This document shows positions 23,477 to 30,376 of a stretch of DNA of 64,000 nucleotides, one piece after another. How positions within the stretch are numbered: the stretch's first letter is position 1; every line of letters starts with the position of its first letter. The notes below the pieces were generated by a model that saw nothing but the letters and a program-made list of their open reading frames with translations, was not told where the DNA came from and ran no database searches. The position numbers and the translations under genes are program-made. Source of the DNA: Spartobacteria bacterium LR76 (GTDB lineage Bacteria > Verrucomicrobiota > Verrucomicrobiia > Chthoniobacterales > Terrimicrobiaceae). The stretch spans positions 248,001 to 312,000 of the forward strand of contig QAYZ01000015.1 of NCBI GenBank assembly GCA_003054655.1, read 5' to 3'.

Positions 23477-25528
23477 ATGCGCCGCGCTGGGCGGCGGCAG
23501 AGGCACCCAGCAAATTTTTTTATGGCTACTGAAGCTCGCCTAAAAGGCAAACTCACGATGGACGATTCGCAGTTCCACACTGCGTTGCGTCGATCCCAGC
23601 AAAGTGCAGCGCGATTTGCATCCACTGTCGGCAGGACGGTATCGGTTGCAGGGGCCGTTGGCTTTTCTGCGATGACAGCCGGAGCCGTGGCGACATCTGT
23701 TGCTCTCGGGGCATCGGTCAAACGAGCCTTGGAACTCGGGGGGAAGTTCAACGACCTGAAGAACCGCACGGGGGCGACAGTCAAAGGGCTTACGCTGCTT
23801 TCTACAGCGTTCGATAATGCAGGTATCGGTGGCGATCAACTCGGTGCGACCATCAATAAGTTGCAGAAGGCCATTGAGGACAACAACCCCGCAATCTCTC
23901 AGCTTGGCCTAAATCTGGAGGATCTGAAAAAGCAGGCTCCAGACCAGCAGTTGCTCGCAGTCGGGAAGCGTATCGCCGGTATCAAGTCACCTTCCGAACA
24001 GGCGGCAACCGCGATGGCGATTTTCGGCAAGACGGGTGGTCAGCTTCTCCAGGTCTTCAAAGACTCCGGGGCGCTGGACAACGCAAGAGAGGTGCTTGGG
24101 TCGATGCCGGAAATCCTAGACCGGAACGCCGAGAAGTTCGACGCACTCGACGATGCAATCGGCAACATCACGCAAAAGGTTGACGCCTTTGGAGTCGGCC
24201 TTGCGGACAAGGTAGCGCCCGCGCTCGACCCGATCTTGGGTAAGCTCCTGAAGATCGACTCGGCCAAAATTGGGCAAGGTGTCGGAGAGGACATCGTACA
24301 GGCGGGAAAGAACATCAAGGACGCGGTATCGGGCGCATTCGATGGAGAAGAGGTCAAGGCGGGCATGCTCAATGCCGCTGTACAGTTTGGCGGGTTCGTT
24401 CGCGATGCCGTGGTGGGTAATGCGAGCAAAATCAGCAGTGTCTTGCTCCGTGCCTTCAGTAGCCCGGTTGCCTTTCTGCAAGCCCACCTTGAGGCAAATC
24501 TTGCGAAGCTCCAGGCACGGGCTCAGGGCATCAATGTTGATCCCGTGAGCGACGCCGATAAGGCGCGCGCGGGGGCATACGAAAAGCAGATTTCCGAAAA
24601 GAAAGATCAGCTCAAGGCGACGGCGGAAAAGTACAAGGCTGGCGGGGCTGGCATGGAACTCACGGCAGAGGGCCAGGGAATGCTCATCGCGATGGATGAG
24701 CTAAAGAAATCCATCATGAACCTGACCGAGGCGCGGGGGGATATCGTCACCCGGATGAACAATTCGGCCATGTATGATCCCAATGAGATTTATAAGCGGA
24801 TCATGGCCGAGGGAGGGCCGAAGGTTGGCCCCGGTGATGGAGTTTCGATGAAGGGTCTAGCTGACGATCTGGACAAATCAGCGCGAGAGGCTGACACCCG
24901 CCTTCGCAACACGCTCTTTTCCTTGGTGAACAAGATTGCGCCGAACACCGTCAAAGCGGCCACGTCACAGAGCCAGGGGAGTGATAACACCCCATCGCCC
25001 TCCCCAGCATCGAGCGTAGCGCCTTCTACGCCCCCTGTTGCCCCCACAACGCCCCCTAGCAGCGCCGCTCCTGCTCCAGCGCCGACAGCAAGCAGCACGG
25101 TTGAGAGAGACGTGAACGGGCGACGCACGAAGATTTCAGGTGCGCGATACGGGAATCAGCTTGCTCCCGGCGGCATCGAGCGAGCCAGAAATCAACCTGC
25201 CCCATGGGAGAAACTGCGAAACTCTCCGGCTCCCTGGGATATCTACCGGAGCAGCCCTGCCCCCTGGGACTTGATGCGTAGCGATCCCGCCGTGCCGTCT
25301 CCGGTTTCACAGCCGAGCGTAAAGCCGCCCGGACGCCCTCGAATGACCACGGACGACGCGAGCCGAGAGAACAAGATCGTAGCGAGGTACGCGCAGAGCA
25401 AGGACAGCAAAAACGCGGAATCCGAGAAAGCGGCATCTTCCATGGCTCAAGACATCGCCATGATTCGCCAAGGCATGAACGTTATAACAGGCGGAGGTGG
25501 CGGCGGCGGAAAAGGCAAGGGCAAATAA
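23477..25528 (+). CDS. Phage tail tape-measure-like protein
   Basis: A 683-residue protein. After a basic leader, the text MATEARLKGKLTMDDSQFHTALRRS...FASTVGRTVSVAG...ALGASVKRALELGGKFNDLKNRTGATVKGL is that of phage tail tape-measure N-termini. AISQLGLNLEDLK...QLLAVGKRIAGI...ATAMAIFGKTGGQLLQVFKD is the TP901-type core. The middle is long and helical; the C-terminal part has a Pro/Ala linker and three 10-residue repeats (R-x-x-PAPW-x-x-x). ATG 23477 is chosen because GAGGGGG lies 6 bases before it. At under 700 residues it would fit only a short tail. No other tail gene is near. Confidence 0.8.
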   Translation: MRRAGRRQRHPANFFMATEARLKGKLTMDDSQFHTALRRSQQSAARFASTVGRTVSVAGAVGFSAMTAGAVATSVALGASVKRALELGGKFNDLKNRTGATVKGLTLLSTAFDNAGIGGDQLGATINKLQKAIEDNNPAISQLGLNLEDLKKQAPDQQLLAVGKRIAGIKSPSEQAATAMAIFGKTGGQLLQVFKDSGALDNAREVLGSMPEILDRNAEKFDALDDAIGNITQKVDAFGVGLADKVAPALDPILGKLLKIDSAKIGQGVGEDIVQAGKNIKDAVSGAFDGEEVKAGMLNAAVQFGGFVRDAVVGNASKISSVLLRAFSSPVAFLQAHLEANLAKLQARAQGINVDPVSDADKARAGAYEKQISEKKDQLKATAEKYKAGGAGMELTAEGQGMLIAMDELKKSIMNLTEARGDIVTRMNNSAMYDPNEIYKRIMAEGGPKVGPGDGVSMKGLADDLDKSAREADTRLRNTLFSLVNKIAPNTVKAATSQSQGSDNTPSPSPASSVAPSTPPVAPTTPPSSAAPAPAPTASSTVERDVNGRRTKISGARYGNQLAPGGIERARNQPAPWEKLRNSPAPWDIYRSSPAPWDLMRSDPAVPSPVSQPSVKPPGRPRMTTDDASRENKIVARYAQSKDSKNAESEKAASSMAQDIAMIRQGMNVITGGGGGGGKGKGK

Positions 25529-25531
25529 GGA

Positions 25532-25572
25532 AAAGCCCCGCCACGACCATTTCGGGCCGTAGGCGGGGCTTT
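25532..25572. terminator. Rho-independent terminator after the tape-measure-like gene
   Basis: A perfect 11-bp stem AAAGCCCCGCC/GGCGGGGCTTT around a 19-base loop that itself has a small GGCC-type pairing. It is flanked by A and T runs, 3 bp after the stop of the tape-measure-like gene and before the convergent HTH gene. It can act in both directions. Confidence 0.85.
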
Positions 25573-25586
25573 ATGCTGCCGGGCAG

Positions 25587-25793
25587 TTATCGTTTCGGAG
25601 ATCGGTGTGAGGCGTTCGGGTTGTACGTCAGCTCCTCCAGCGCCTTTTCAACGTCGCTCCAGCGATACCGGACGCATTTTGAACTGAGCTTGATAAACGG
25701 TATCAGCCCTTGCGCCTTGAGCGTGTTCACGTGGCGGACACTGACGTTCATCCGCGCAGCGACCTCTTTTATGTCAATAAGAGGCTCGATCAT
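25587..25793 (-). CDS. Excisionase/MerR-like HTH protein
   Basis: A 68-residue DNA-binding protein: MIEPLIDIKEVAARMNVSVRHVNTLKAQGLIPFIKLSSKCVRYRWSDVEKALEEL. This is the winged HTH pattern of helix_turn_helix_17 proteins (diKEvAarmnVSvrhVn.l...G.iP.ikls.k.vRyr..dvekale). It is last in a minus-strand set with two other genes (25806-26117 and 26114-26659), facing the forward block across a terminator. Such proteins serve as excisionases or small repressors. Confidence 0.75.
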   Translation of the reverse strand: MIEPLIDIKEVAARMNVSVRHVNTLKAQGLIPFIKLSSKCVRYRWSDVEKALEELTYNPNASHRSPKR

Positions 25794-25805
25794 CGGATTA
25801 CCGTC

Positions 25806-26117
25806 TCAATTATTCATCCATACCGCAACCCTTCTCCTCGTGTTGATTGTTTCGGTCGCCATCAATCGGAGGAAGGCGACGACATTGGAGGGCGCGCTTA
25901 AAAGGCGGAATGTTCGTTGACTGTGGTCATACTCCATATCGATGTCGAATCGGTAGCGCATGAACTCCAGATCGCGCTGGATGGTCTTTGTTGTAACTTC
26001 GAATTCTTCCGCCGCAGTCGAGCAGTTGAGCCGCTCTCCCCTTTGAAGGTCGCCTAGAATTTTTGCGATCCGTTCAACCGCAGGGAGCGCCCGACGCTGA
26101 ACAACGCCCCTTTTCAC
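25806..26117 (-). CDS. HTH_11/DeoR-type DNA-binding protein without sensor domain
   Basis: A 103-residue protein. Residues 12-70 (AVERIAKILGDLQRGERLNCSTAAEEFEVTTKTIQRDLEFMRYRFDIDMEYDHSQRTFRL) form the N-terminal winged HTH of DeoR/WYL-type regulators ('vttKTIqRDleflr...'). The usual WYL or sugar-sensing domain is absent, so this may be a minimal regulator. The GTG start at 26117 has a strong AAGGAGGT site and overlaps the upstream gene's stop by 4 bp. Confidence 0.75.
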   Translation of the reverse strand: MKRGVVQRRALPAVERIAKILGDLQRGERLNCSTAAEEFEVTTKTIQRDLEFMRYRFDIDMEYDHSQRTFRLLSAPSNVVAFLRLMATETINTRRRVAVWMNN

Positions 26118-26659
26118 GCTGCCACCTCCTTACGCGCCGGGAATGGGTCATAGCTCGCCCACACCAAGCCCGCGTCGTCTTTCTGGAACTCCCATTTTCT
26201 GACCAACATTCTAGGCTTTTGCCTCATATCGTGTTCGTCGGCCTTACGTGCAGCCCTCTTGGCTTGCTTGAGACTGTCGAATCCACGTTCGCAGGCTTCG
26301 TGCTCTCCCACCCGCCCATGGTCGTAGATGTCGTCAAGGTATCCCTCCAGAATGGAATCCGTCATTTCCTCGACGGAGGTTTCCAGAATCTCCGCCATGT
26401 GCTCGATTCGGGCCATGTGTTTGCCGGAAATTGCGACATTCACCCGCTCCTCATCGCCGGACTTCGCCGCGTAGGCGGTTGCGATGAGCTTAGAAATCAG
26501 ATGATCCATTGTAAGGCCGTTCTTTCGGCCAAGCTCCTCGCCTCTATTCCACAATTCCAGGGACCAGTTACCGACATCGATAACGTTTCCCTCCGTGTCT
26601 TTGATGGTTACCTCGATGGTTTCAGCCTTTGCGGCTGCCTTCCGTGATTCTCTTTTCAT
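26114..26659 (-). CDS. Hypothetical protein with leader hairpin
   Basis: A 181-residue, charged, cytoplasmic protein (starts MKRESRKAAAKAETIEVTIKDTEG). The centre (about 70-110, VNVAISGKHMARIEHMAEILETSVEEMTDSILEGYL) is helical. No family was recognised. It is coupled by a 4-bp overlap to the DeoR-type HTH gene, so it is probably part of the element's regulatory switch. It has no Shine-Dalgarno. A 16-bp stem with a U-run ends only 12 bases before its ATG, which could attenuate its expression. Confidence 0.65.
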   Translation of the reverse strand: MKRESRKAAAKAETIEVTIKDTEGNVIDVGNWSLELWNRGEELGRKNGLTMDHLISKLIATAYAAKSGDEERVNVAISGKHMARIEHMAEILETSVEEMTDSILEGYLDDIYDHGRVGEHEACERGFDSLKQAKRAARKADEHDMRQKPRMLVRKWEFQKDDAGLVWASYDPFPARKEVAA

Positions 26660-26668
26660 GTAATAACG

Positions 26669-26746
26669 AAAAAGCCTCAGCCGGAAGGCTGTAACCTTTC
26701 CCGCAACGGCACGACCCGTACGCAGTATCCGACTGAGGCTTTTTTT
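26669..26746. terminator. Long-stem bidirectional terminator or structured leader
   Basis: A 16-bp inverted repeat (AAAAAGCCTCAGCCGG at 26669-26684 against CCGACTGAGGCTTTTT at 26729-26744, with one G-U type pair) encloses 44 bases. These can fold into two inner hairpins, CGG/CCG around a 6-base loop and GGAA.GG/CCTTCC. Runs of A and T on both ends make it a two-way terminator in form. On the minus strand it sits inside the 5' leader of the gene starting at 26659, so attenuation is possible. Confidence 0.7.
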
Positions 26747-26872
26747 CTCGTTTCATGTTTTTACGGCGCTGGATTCGTGGTCCAGGGTGAGAATTGCCGA
26801 TCCGCTGTTACAGCAGCGAACGCCCGACCGATAGAACAGCCTGGGCGGCGATGTCAAGATTTACCTGCCGAG

Positions 26873-27109
26873 CTACTTTCCCGCATCGCTCTGTGCGCTC
26901 GTCCGATCCTCACCCATCGCGATTGCCCGGCGAATGTTGCGGGTTTCCTTCCGCCGTCTCTTGTACCAGAGGCGGAATGCGGTTTCGTTGATGTCCCACC
27001 CGCCGCGATTACCGCGAGGCTTGCAGGCCGGAAACTCGCCAGCTTTGGCAAATTTCTGAATCGTCCATTCCGCGTACCCGCTCACCTTCGCTGCCTCCGC
27101 GGTGGTCAT
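26873..27109 (-). CDS. Small HTH (excisionase-like) protein
   Basis: A 78-residue basic protein: MTTAEAAKVSGYAEWTIQKFAKAGEFPACKPRGNRGGWDINETAFRLWYKRRR. This is the usual excisionase HTH pattern (ttaEaAkvsGyaewTIqkfa..GefPack.rGnrggwdi.etafr.W). A GGAGG site lies 7-8 bases before ATG 27109. It is separated from the minus-strand trio by about 210 bp holding the long-stem structure. It may be the element's main directionality factor. Confidence 0.72.
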   Translation of the reverse strand: MTTAEAAKVSGYAEWTIQKFAKAGEFPACKPRGNRGGWDINETAFRLWYKRRRKETRNIRRAIAMGEDRTSAQSDAGK

Positions 27110-27324
27110 AGCGCCACCTCCGTAAAGCTCGTTATTGCGTTTAGTTCAGCGGCAACAAGATGGCCGCTCGACAAGGAGGAGTGTGGCATTCTGAAATTCA
27201 GCCCCGGGAGGCCGTCTATCTCGTGCGTCGATGTTGTTATTTTCATCCCTACAGTGTAGCACCGCCAATGACCGCCAACCGGGGAAACTGAGAAAATCCA
27301 GTTTCAAAGATGGCAAGGTAATCT

Positions 27325-28245
27325 ATGCTCCGCTGGATGTCAGCGCGTGACCTTCGCACAGTAGAATCCGTTATAGCTCTGCCAGCTGGAGAGCATTCCT
27401 GGGTTGAATTCAAGGGGGTAAAAGGGAAAGATTTTTCAGATAATAACGTCTGCCAGAACTTCGTTTTGTCGTTGGCCAAGGAACTTTGCGCGTTCGCGAA
27501 CACCGGAGAAGGCCTCCTTATTCTCGGTATTGATGAAAACAAGACGACCAAAGAACGAACCGTAAGTTGTGGCGGGATTCCGCAAGTCAAGGGCCGGGAG
27601 AGAATGCAGAAATGGCTCCAGGATTCTCTGCCGCATCTCCTCGATCCCGCGTTGGTTGATTTTGATGTTTACGAAATATCAGATGGCGACGGGCTTGAAG
27701 CTGATCGAGCACTGTTCATCATCGAAATACGCCTGAGTTCGATTGCTCCTCATCAAGTAAGAGGGACGGGATGCTACTACGGAAGAGTTGCCGACAAAGC
27801 CCAACCTCTACCGCATCAATTTGTGTCGGACATCATGAATCGCTTCGTTCATCCCAAATTGAAGATCGTTTTTATATACGACGAGTTCACCAGCCCTCAC
27901 GAGCTAATCGTGAACGTGATAAACATTGGACGCGTTCCGGCAAAGTTGATCAATATTCGCCTTTGGATTTGGCCAAAGGAGAGGGTTATAATGTCAGGGG
28001 ATCGAGCTGTATCCTTCATCGAAGGAAAAGAGTGGCGCACCCTTGAGGCCGAGTTTCGCCCAATTCTACCAAGGCGTCATACAGAATGGAAAATCTCACT
28101 TCTCAGCCTGGGATATAAGGGGGTAAGGGTGAAGTGGGACATATCGGCAGATAGCGCACCTATTCTTAGTGGAGAACAGGAGATCACTGAATCAGACCTG
28201 ATGCGCAAGATTGATAGAAACTCCAATTTGGCGGCCCTCGAGTAG
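27325..28245 (+). CDS. AlbA_2/Schlafen-type putative nucleic-acid-binding protein
   Basis: A 306-residue protein. The N-terminal 150 residues match the AlbA_2 (Schlafen) pattern: VIALPAGEHSWVEFKGVKGKDF..., ELCAFANTGEGLLILGIDENKTT..., then IIEIRLSSIAPHQVRG..GCYYGRVADKAQPLP. Catalytic-type acidic residues sit in the WVEFK segment. The C-terminal half is beta-rich and unrecognised. Bacterial members occur as regulators, RNases or parts of defence islands. A good AAGGT site precedes ATG 27325. The GC content is lower than the core, as expected for cargo of a mobile element. The exact role is unknown. Confidence 0.78.
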   Translation: MLRWMSARDLRTVESVIALPAGEHSWVEFKGVKGKDFSDNNVCQNFVLSLAKELCAFANTGEGLLILGIDENKTTKERTVSCGGIPQVKGRERMQKWLQDSLPHLLDPALVDFDVYEISDGDGLEADRALFIIEIRLSSIAPHQVRGTGCYYGRVADKAQPLPHQFVSDIMNRFVHPKLKIVFIYDEFTSPHELIVNVINIGRVPAKLINIRLWIWPKERVIMSGDRAVSFIEGKEWRTLEAEFRPILPRRHTEWKISLLSLGYKGVRVKWDISADSAPILSGEQEITESDLMRKIDRNSNLAALE

Positions 28246-28380
28246 CTTCTCGAACGCCTCAGGTGACTCCTCTTTGATCCGATTGGCGTCCGATCCTGAG
28301 GCGTGGAGCAAGGCCTCAACGGAGCAGGACACACAAGAATGTATTGACTGACTTCCTGCGACTTTGTTAATCCGCCGAAC

Positions 28381-28677
28381 ATGATCCTACATCCATGTTC
28401 GTGCGGGTCGTTTCGAGTTTCCACGGGAAGCTCTCTCGACAAAACAAATCAAGCAGGAGAAACCGGATTCATTTACTGTCTGGATTGCGGGCGAATTTTC
28501 GGTCTCCACCCCAAAATGCTTCAAACCAGGGAGGCGGCTGGCGCTCTCTGGAATCGACGGAGAAAACAGGAGGTCGCGAGGAACTGGAAACCCATGCGTC
28601 AAACTGCCACCTGGGCTACATGGAGCGCATCCACGAATGGCGCGAGGTGCTCAGGTCGGAGGCGTAGCAGATCTTAG
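28381..28677 (+). CDS. Lar-like zinc-ribbon protein
   Basis: A 98-residue protein. HPCSCGSFRV...FIYCLDCGRIFG gives a C-x-C / C-x-x-C zinc ribbon, followed by REAAGALWNRRRK. The combination 'CpxCG...v.C..Cg...eeAi.lWNrR' is the hallmark of the Lar restriction-alleviation family of phages and mobile elements. Lar of the Rac prophage modulates type I restriction. The last 30 residues are basic and probably not part of the fold. The start is ATG 28381; the 3' end overlaps the convergent gene by 4 bp. Confidence 0.6.
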   Translation: MILHPCSCGSFRVSTGSSLDKTNQAGETGFIYCLDCGRIFGLHPKMLQTREAAGALWNRRRKQEVARNWKPMRQTATWATWSASTNGARCSGRRRSRS

Positions 28678-29207
28678 CTGCCCCCTCCTGCAGGTTTTAT
28701 CTCTTGACTTTGCTGTTCGCGGATAGTGCCCCAAGTGGAATTTAGATGCTTATCATTTTGGCGGACGCCTCTTTGCGCCACAAATCCAATTACGTAACAC
28801 CCTATGTTGGCACTCAGCAACGCTCCGACAGTACACTTCAACACGATGCAATGCCCTACGATAAACGCATCAATCCCCGTCTGATTTACGTGTTCAGCAA
28901 TTTCCCAAGGAGTGAAAACCACCCCTAGAGCCATACAAAATACTACCCCGGAAAAGATCCAAATAGGAGCAATCATTACTTTCCCCCACATGAAGAGGAA
29001 AAACCGTATTTTTTTGCCTCGATTTTCTGCTTCCCTGGCAGTTTCAGAATTATTCGGAGAATTTGAAACTATTTTTACAACAGTCTCCCGGTAGTTTTTC
29101 TCTATCTCCGATAATTTCGATCCATGATGCCCTCGCAGAGCATTTAATAAGGCCATCGTTGCTCCAAAAATACTCAGGAGCAACGCGATTAAAGTATAAA
29201 GGGGCAT
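28674..29207 (-). CDS. Membrane protein, second gene of a two-gene cargo operon
   Basis: A 177-residue protein with an N-terminal helix (MPLYTLIALLLSIFGATMALLNAL), a soluble charged stretch (28-65) and two further hydrophobic helices (about 70-100 and 118-150). It has a short polar C-terminal tail. No family was recognised. It lies 11 bp downstream of the 212-residue soluble gene on the same strand, so they are co-transcribed. A membrane protein paired with a soluble partner at the end of an integrated element is a form often seen in anti-phage systems, but no known system is matched. Confidence 0.7.
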   Translation of the reverse strand: MPLYTLIALLLSIFGATMALLNALRGHHGSKLSEIEKNYRETVVKIVSNSPNNSETAREAENRGKKIRFFLFMWGKVMIAPIWIFSGVVFCMALGVVFTPWEIAEHVNQTGIDAFIVGHCIVLKCTVGALLSANIGCYVIGFVAQRGVRQNDKHLNSTWGTIREQQSQEIKPAGGGS

Positions 29208-29218
29208 AGAGAGCTACC

Positions 29219-29857
29219 CTACGCGGGTAGCTCAGAACTTTGTAAACGTCCCCAAACAGAGTCAAACAGTTTTTCCTGTTGTTTCGCAATAAGCGGAGCA
29301 CGAAAATTCACCTTGGCTTTAATAACGTCCGCCGAAGAATCCAAATCAATTGGAGGATGCGGCTCCTCAATGCGGATCATTCTCGAGTCACAGACGATAA
29401 AGTGCGATATATTGGACGCGCTTTTTGCCAATACGTACTCAAAAACCTCGCCAAATCGACTCTTCATTGACGCGAGGGCTTTAGCGCAGTCAGGAGTCGC
29501 GTTAATGACGATCATTTGAATCTTTCCGCCGGTCTTTCGTAAGTTTTCCGCAGCTGCCGCAAAGGGCCGATCAAGGGCGCTCCAAAAGTTTCCGCCACTT
29601 CCAGTCAGAATTTTCACGCTCGTCAAGGACGTTAAAAGCATTGTGTGAGTAAGGCACAATGCATCAAAAAACGAGTCGTTCTTGAAGTCCTGATCGTATC
29701 CGCGATCAATCAGGGCAGCGACAAGCTCATGAAATGGCGGCGTGTCACTCAATTCGCACGCTTCCCTGTACTCACGAAGAGCATCACTGATCTTCGTGAA
29801 CGGAGATTGAGCGCTTTCGACACCAGTCGAGGCTTCCGGTTCAACGATTGCAGGCAT
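29219..29857 (-). CDS. Soluble protein of unknown function, first gene of a two-gene cargo operon
   Basis: A 212-residue cytoplasmic protein. Residues 85-212 look like a folded alpha/beta domain: GSGGNFWSALDRPFAAAAENLRKTGGKIQMIVINATPD..., FEYVLAKSASNISHFIVCDSRMIRIEEPHPPIDLDSS...., KLFDSVWGRL. The alternation of strand text ending in 'FIVCDSRMIRIEEPHPP' is reminiscent of PLD-like effector domains, but no HKD motif is present and I make no assignment. It is followed after 11 bp by a membrane protein gene. Both are AT-richer than the core genome. Confidence 0.65.
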   Translation of the reverse strand: MPAIVEPEASTGVESAQSPFTKISDALREYREACELSDTPPFHELVAALIDRGYDQDFKNDSFFDALCLTHTMLLTSLTSVKILTGSGGNFWSALDRPFAAAAENLRKTGGKIQMIVINATPDCAKALASMKSRFGEVFEYVLAKSASNISHFIVCDSRMIRIEEPHPPIDLDSSADVIKAKVNFRAPLIAKQQEKLFDSVWGRLQSSELPA

Positions 29858-30376
29858 GTTTTTCGAAGGGTTTTGTGAATATCCTGTATGTCAACAGCAG
29901 GTTTTTGCGAAAAAGACCGCACTTTTCCATGCGAACACGCATTTGGACTCGCATTTCGAGGCGAGAGTCAAAATATCAAAGTGTTCATTCGTTCTACGGG
30001 ATGGAACGAACGGTTGCGTGGGAGAAATTGCAAAAATCAGCGAACGAGGCACGAACTTTCAATCCGCTCCTCGATGGAGGTCTGGATTCAGGAATCATAC
30101 TCATAGCCGACAAGCTGAACGTACTTGTAGCTACAGAAAGGTCAATCAGCGAACAACTGAAAACTGCATTTTCTGGAGTCCGGGCGTCTGGACTAGTCTG
30201 GATTCAGACTGAAACTGGTTTCAAATTTCCAAGAACTCAAAAACATTCCAGACGTCTGGAATTCCGATTTTGCACCCGGTGCAAAATAGCTACCTCGGGG
30301 AGATTTCAAGGCACCAATGCGGCACCATGGAAAACCTTCATCCACACTCAGCCAGCGTAAGTCACTGAAGCTGAAG
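29858..30376. other. Gene-poor right end of the element with palindromes and repeated motifs
   Basis: About 520 bp without a convincing gene; the open frames here have no family likeness and odd composition. It holds the 12-mer GTCTGGATTCAG twice (30080 and 30196), further GTCTGGA copies at 30186 and 30254, and two adjacent palindromes (30245-30262 and 30267-30287). It ends at the tRNA gene. Sites of this kind next to an att site may bind integrase arms, excisionase or a repressor. Confidence 0.55.
30245..30287. repeat. Two adjacent palindromes near the right att site
   Basis: ATTCCAGACGTCTGGAAT (30245-30262) is a perfect 18-bp palindrome. Four bases later, 30267-30287 is a 21-bp inverted repeat, ATTTTGCACC, one central base, GGTGCAAAAT. 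Both are perfect. They lie about 95-135 bp from the right attachment repeat and could be operators or recombination accessory sites. Confidence 0.65.

Noticed and set aside
23460-23521. Alternative hairpins (GCCTCTG/CAGAGGC and GCTGGG/CCCAGC plus T7) that look like an attenuator before an ATG at 23522
   Set aside because: The ATG at 23477 has a strong Shine-Dalgarno and is in frame, so the region is most likely coding. Worth only a check of the real start.
29848-30360. Several overlapping open frames (up to 170 codons) at the right end of the element
   Set aside because: No ribosome site, no family likeness, and the frames cover palindromes and repeats. Better explained as non-coding DNA near the att site.
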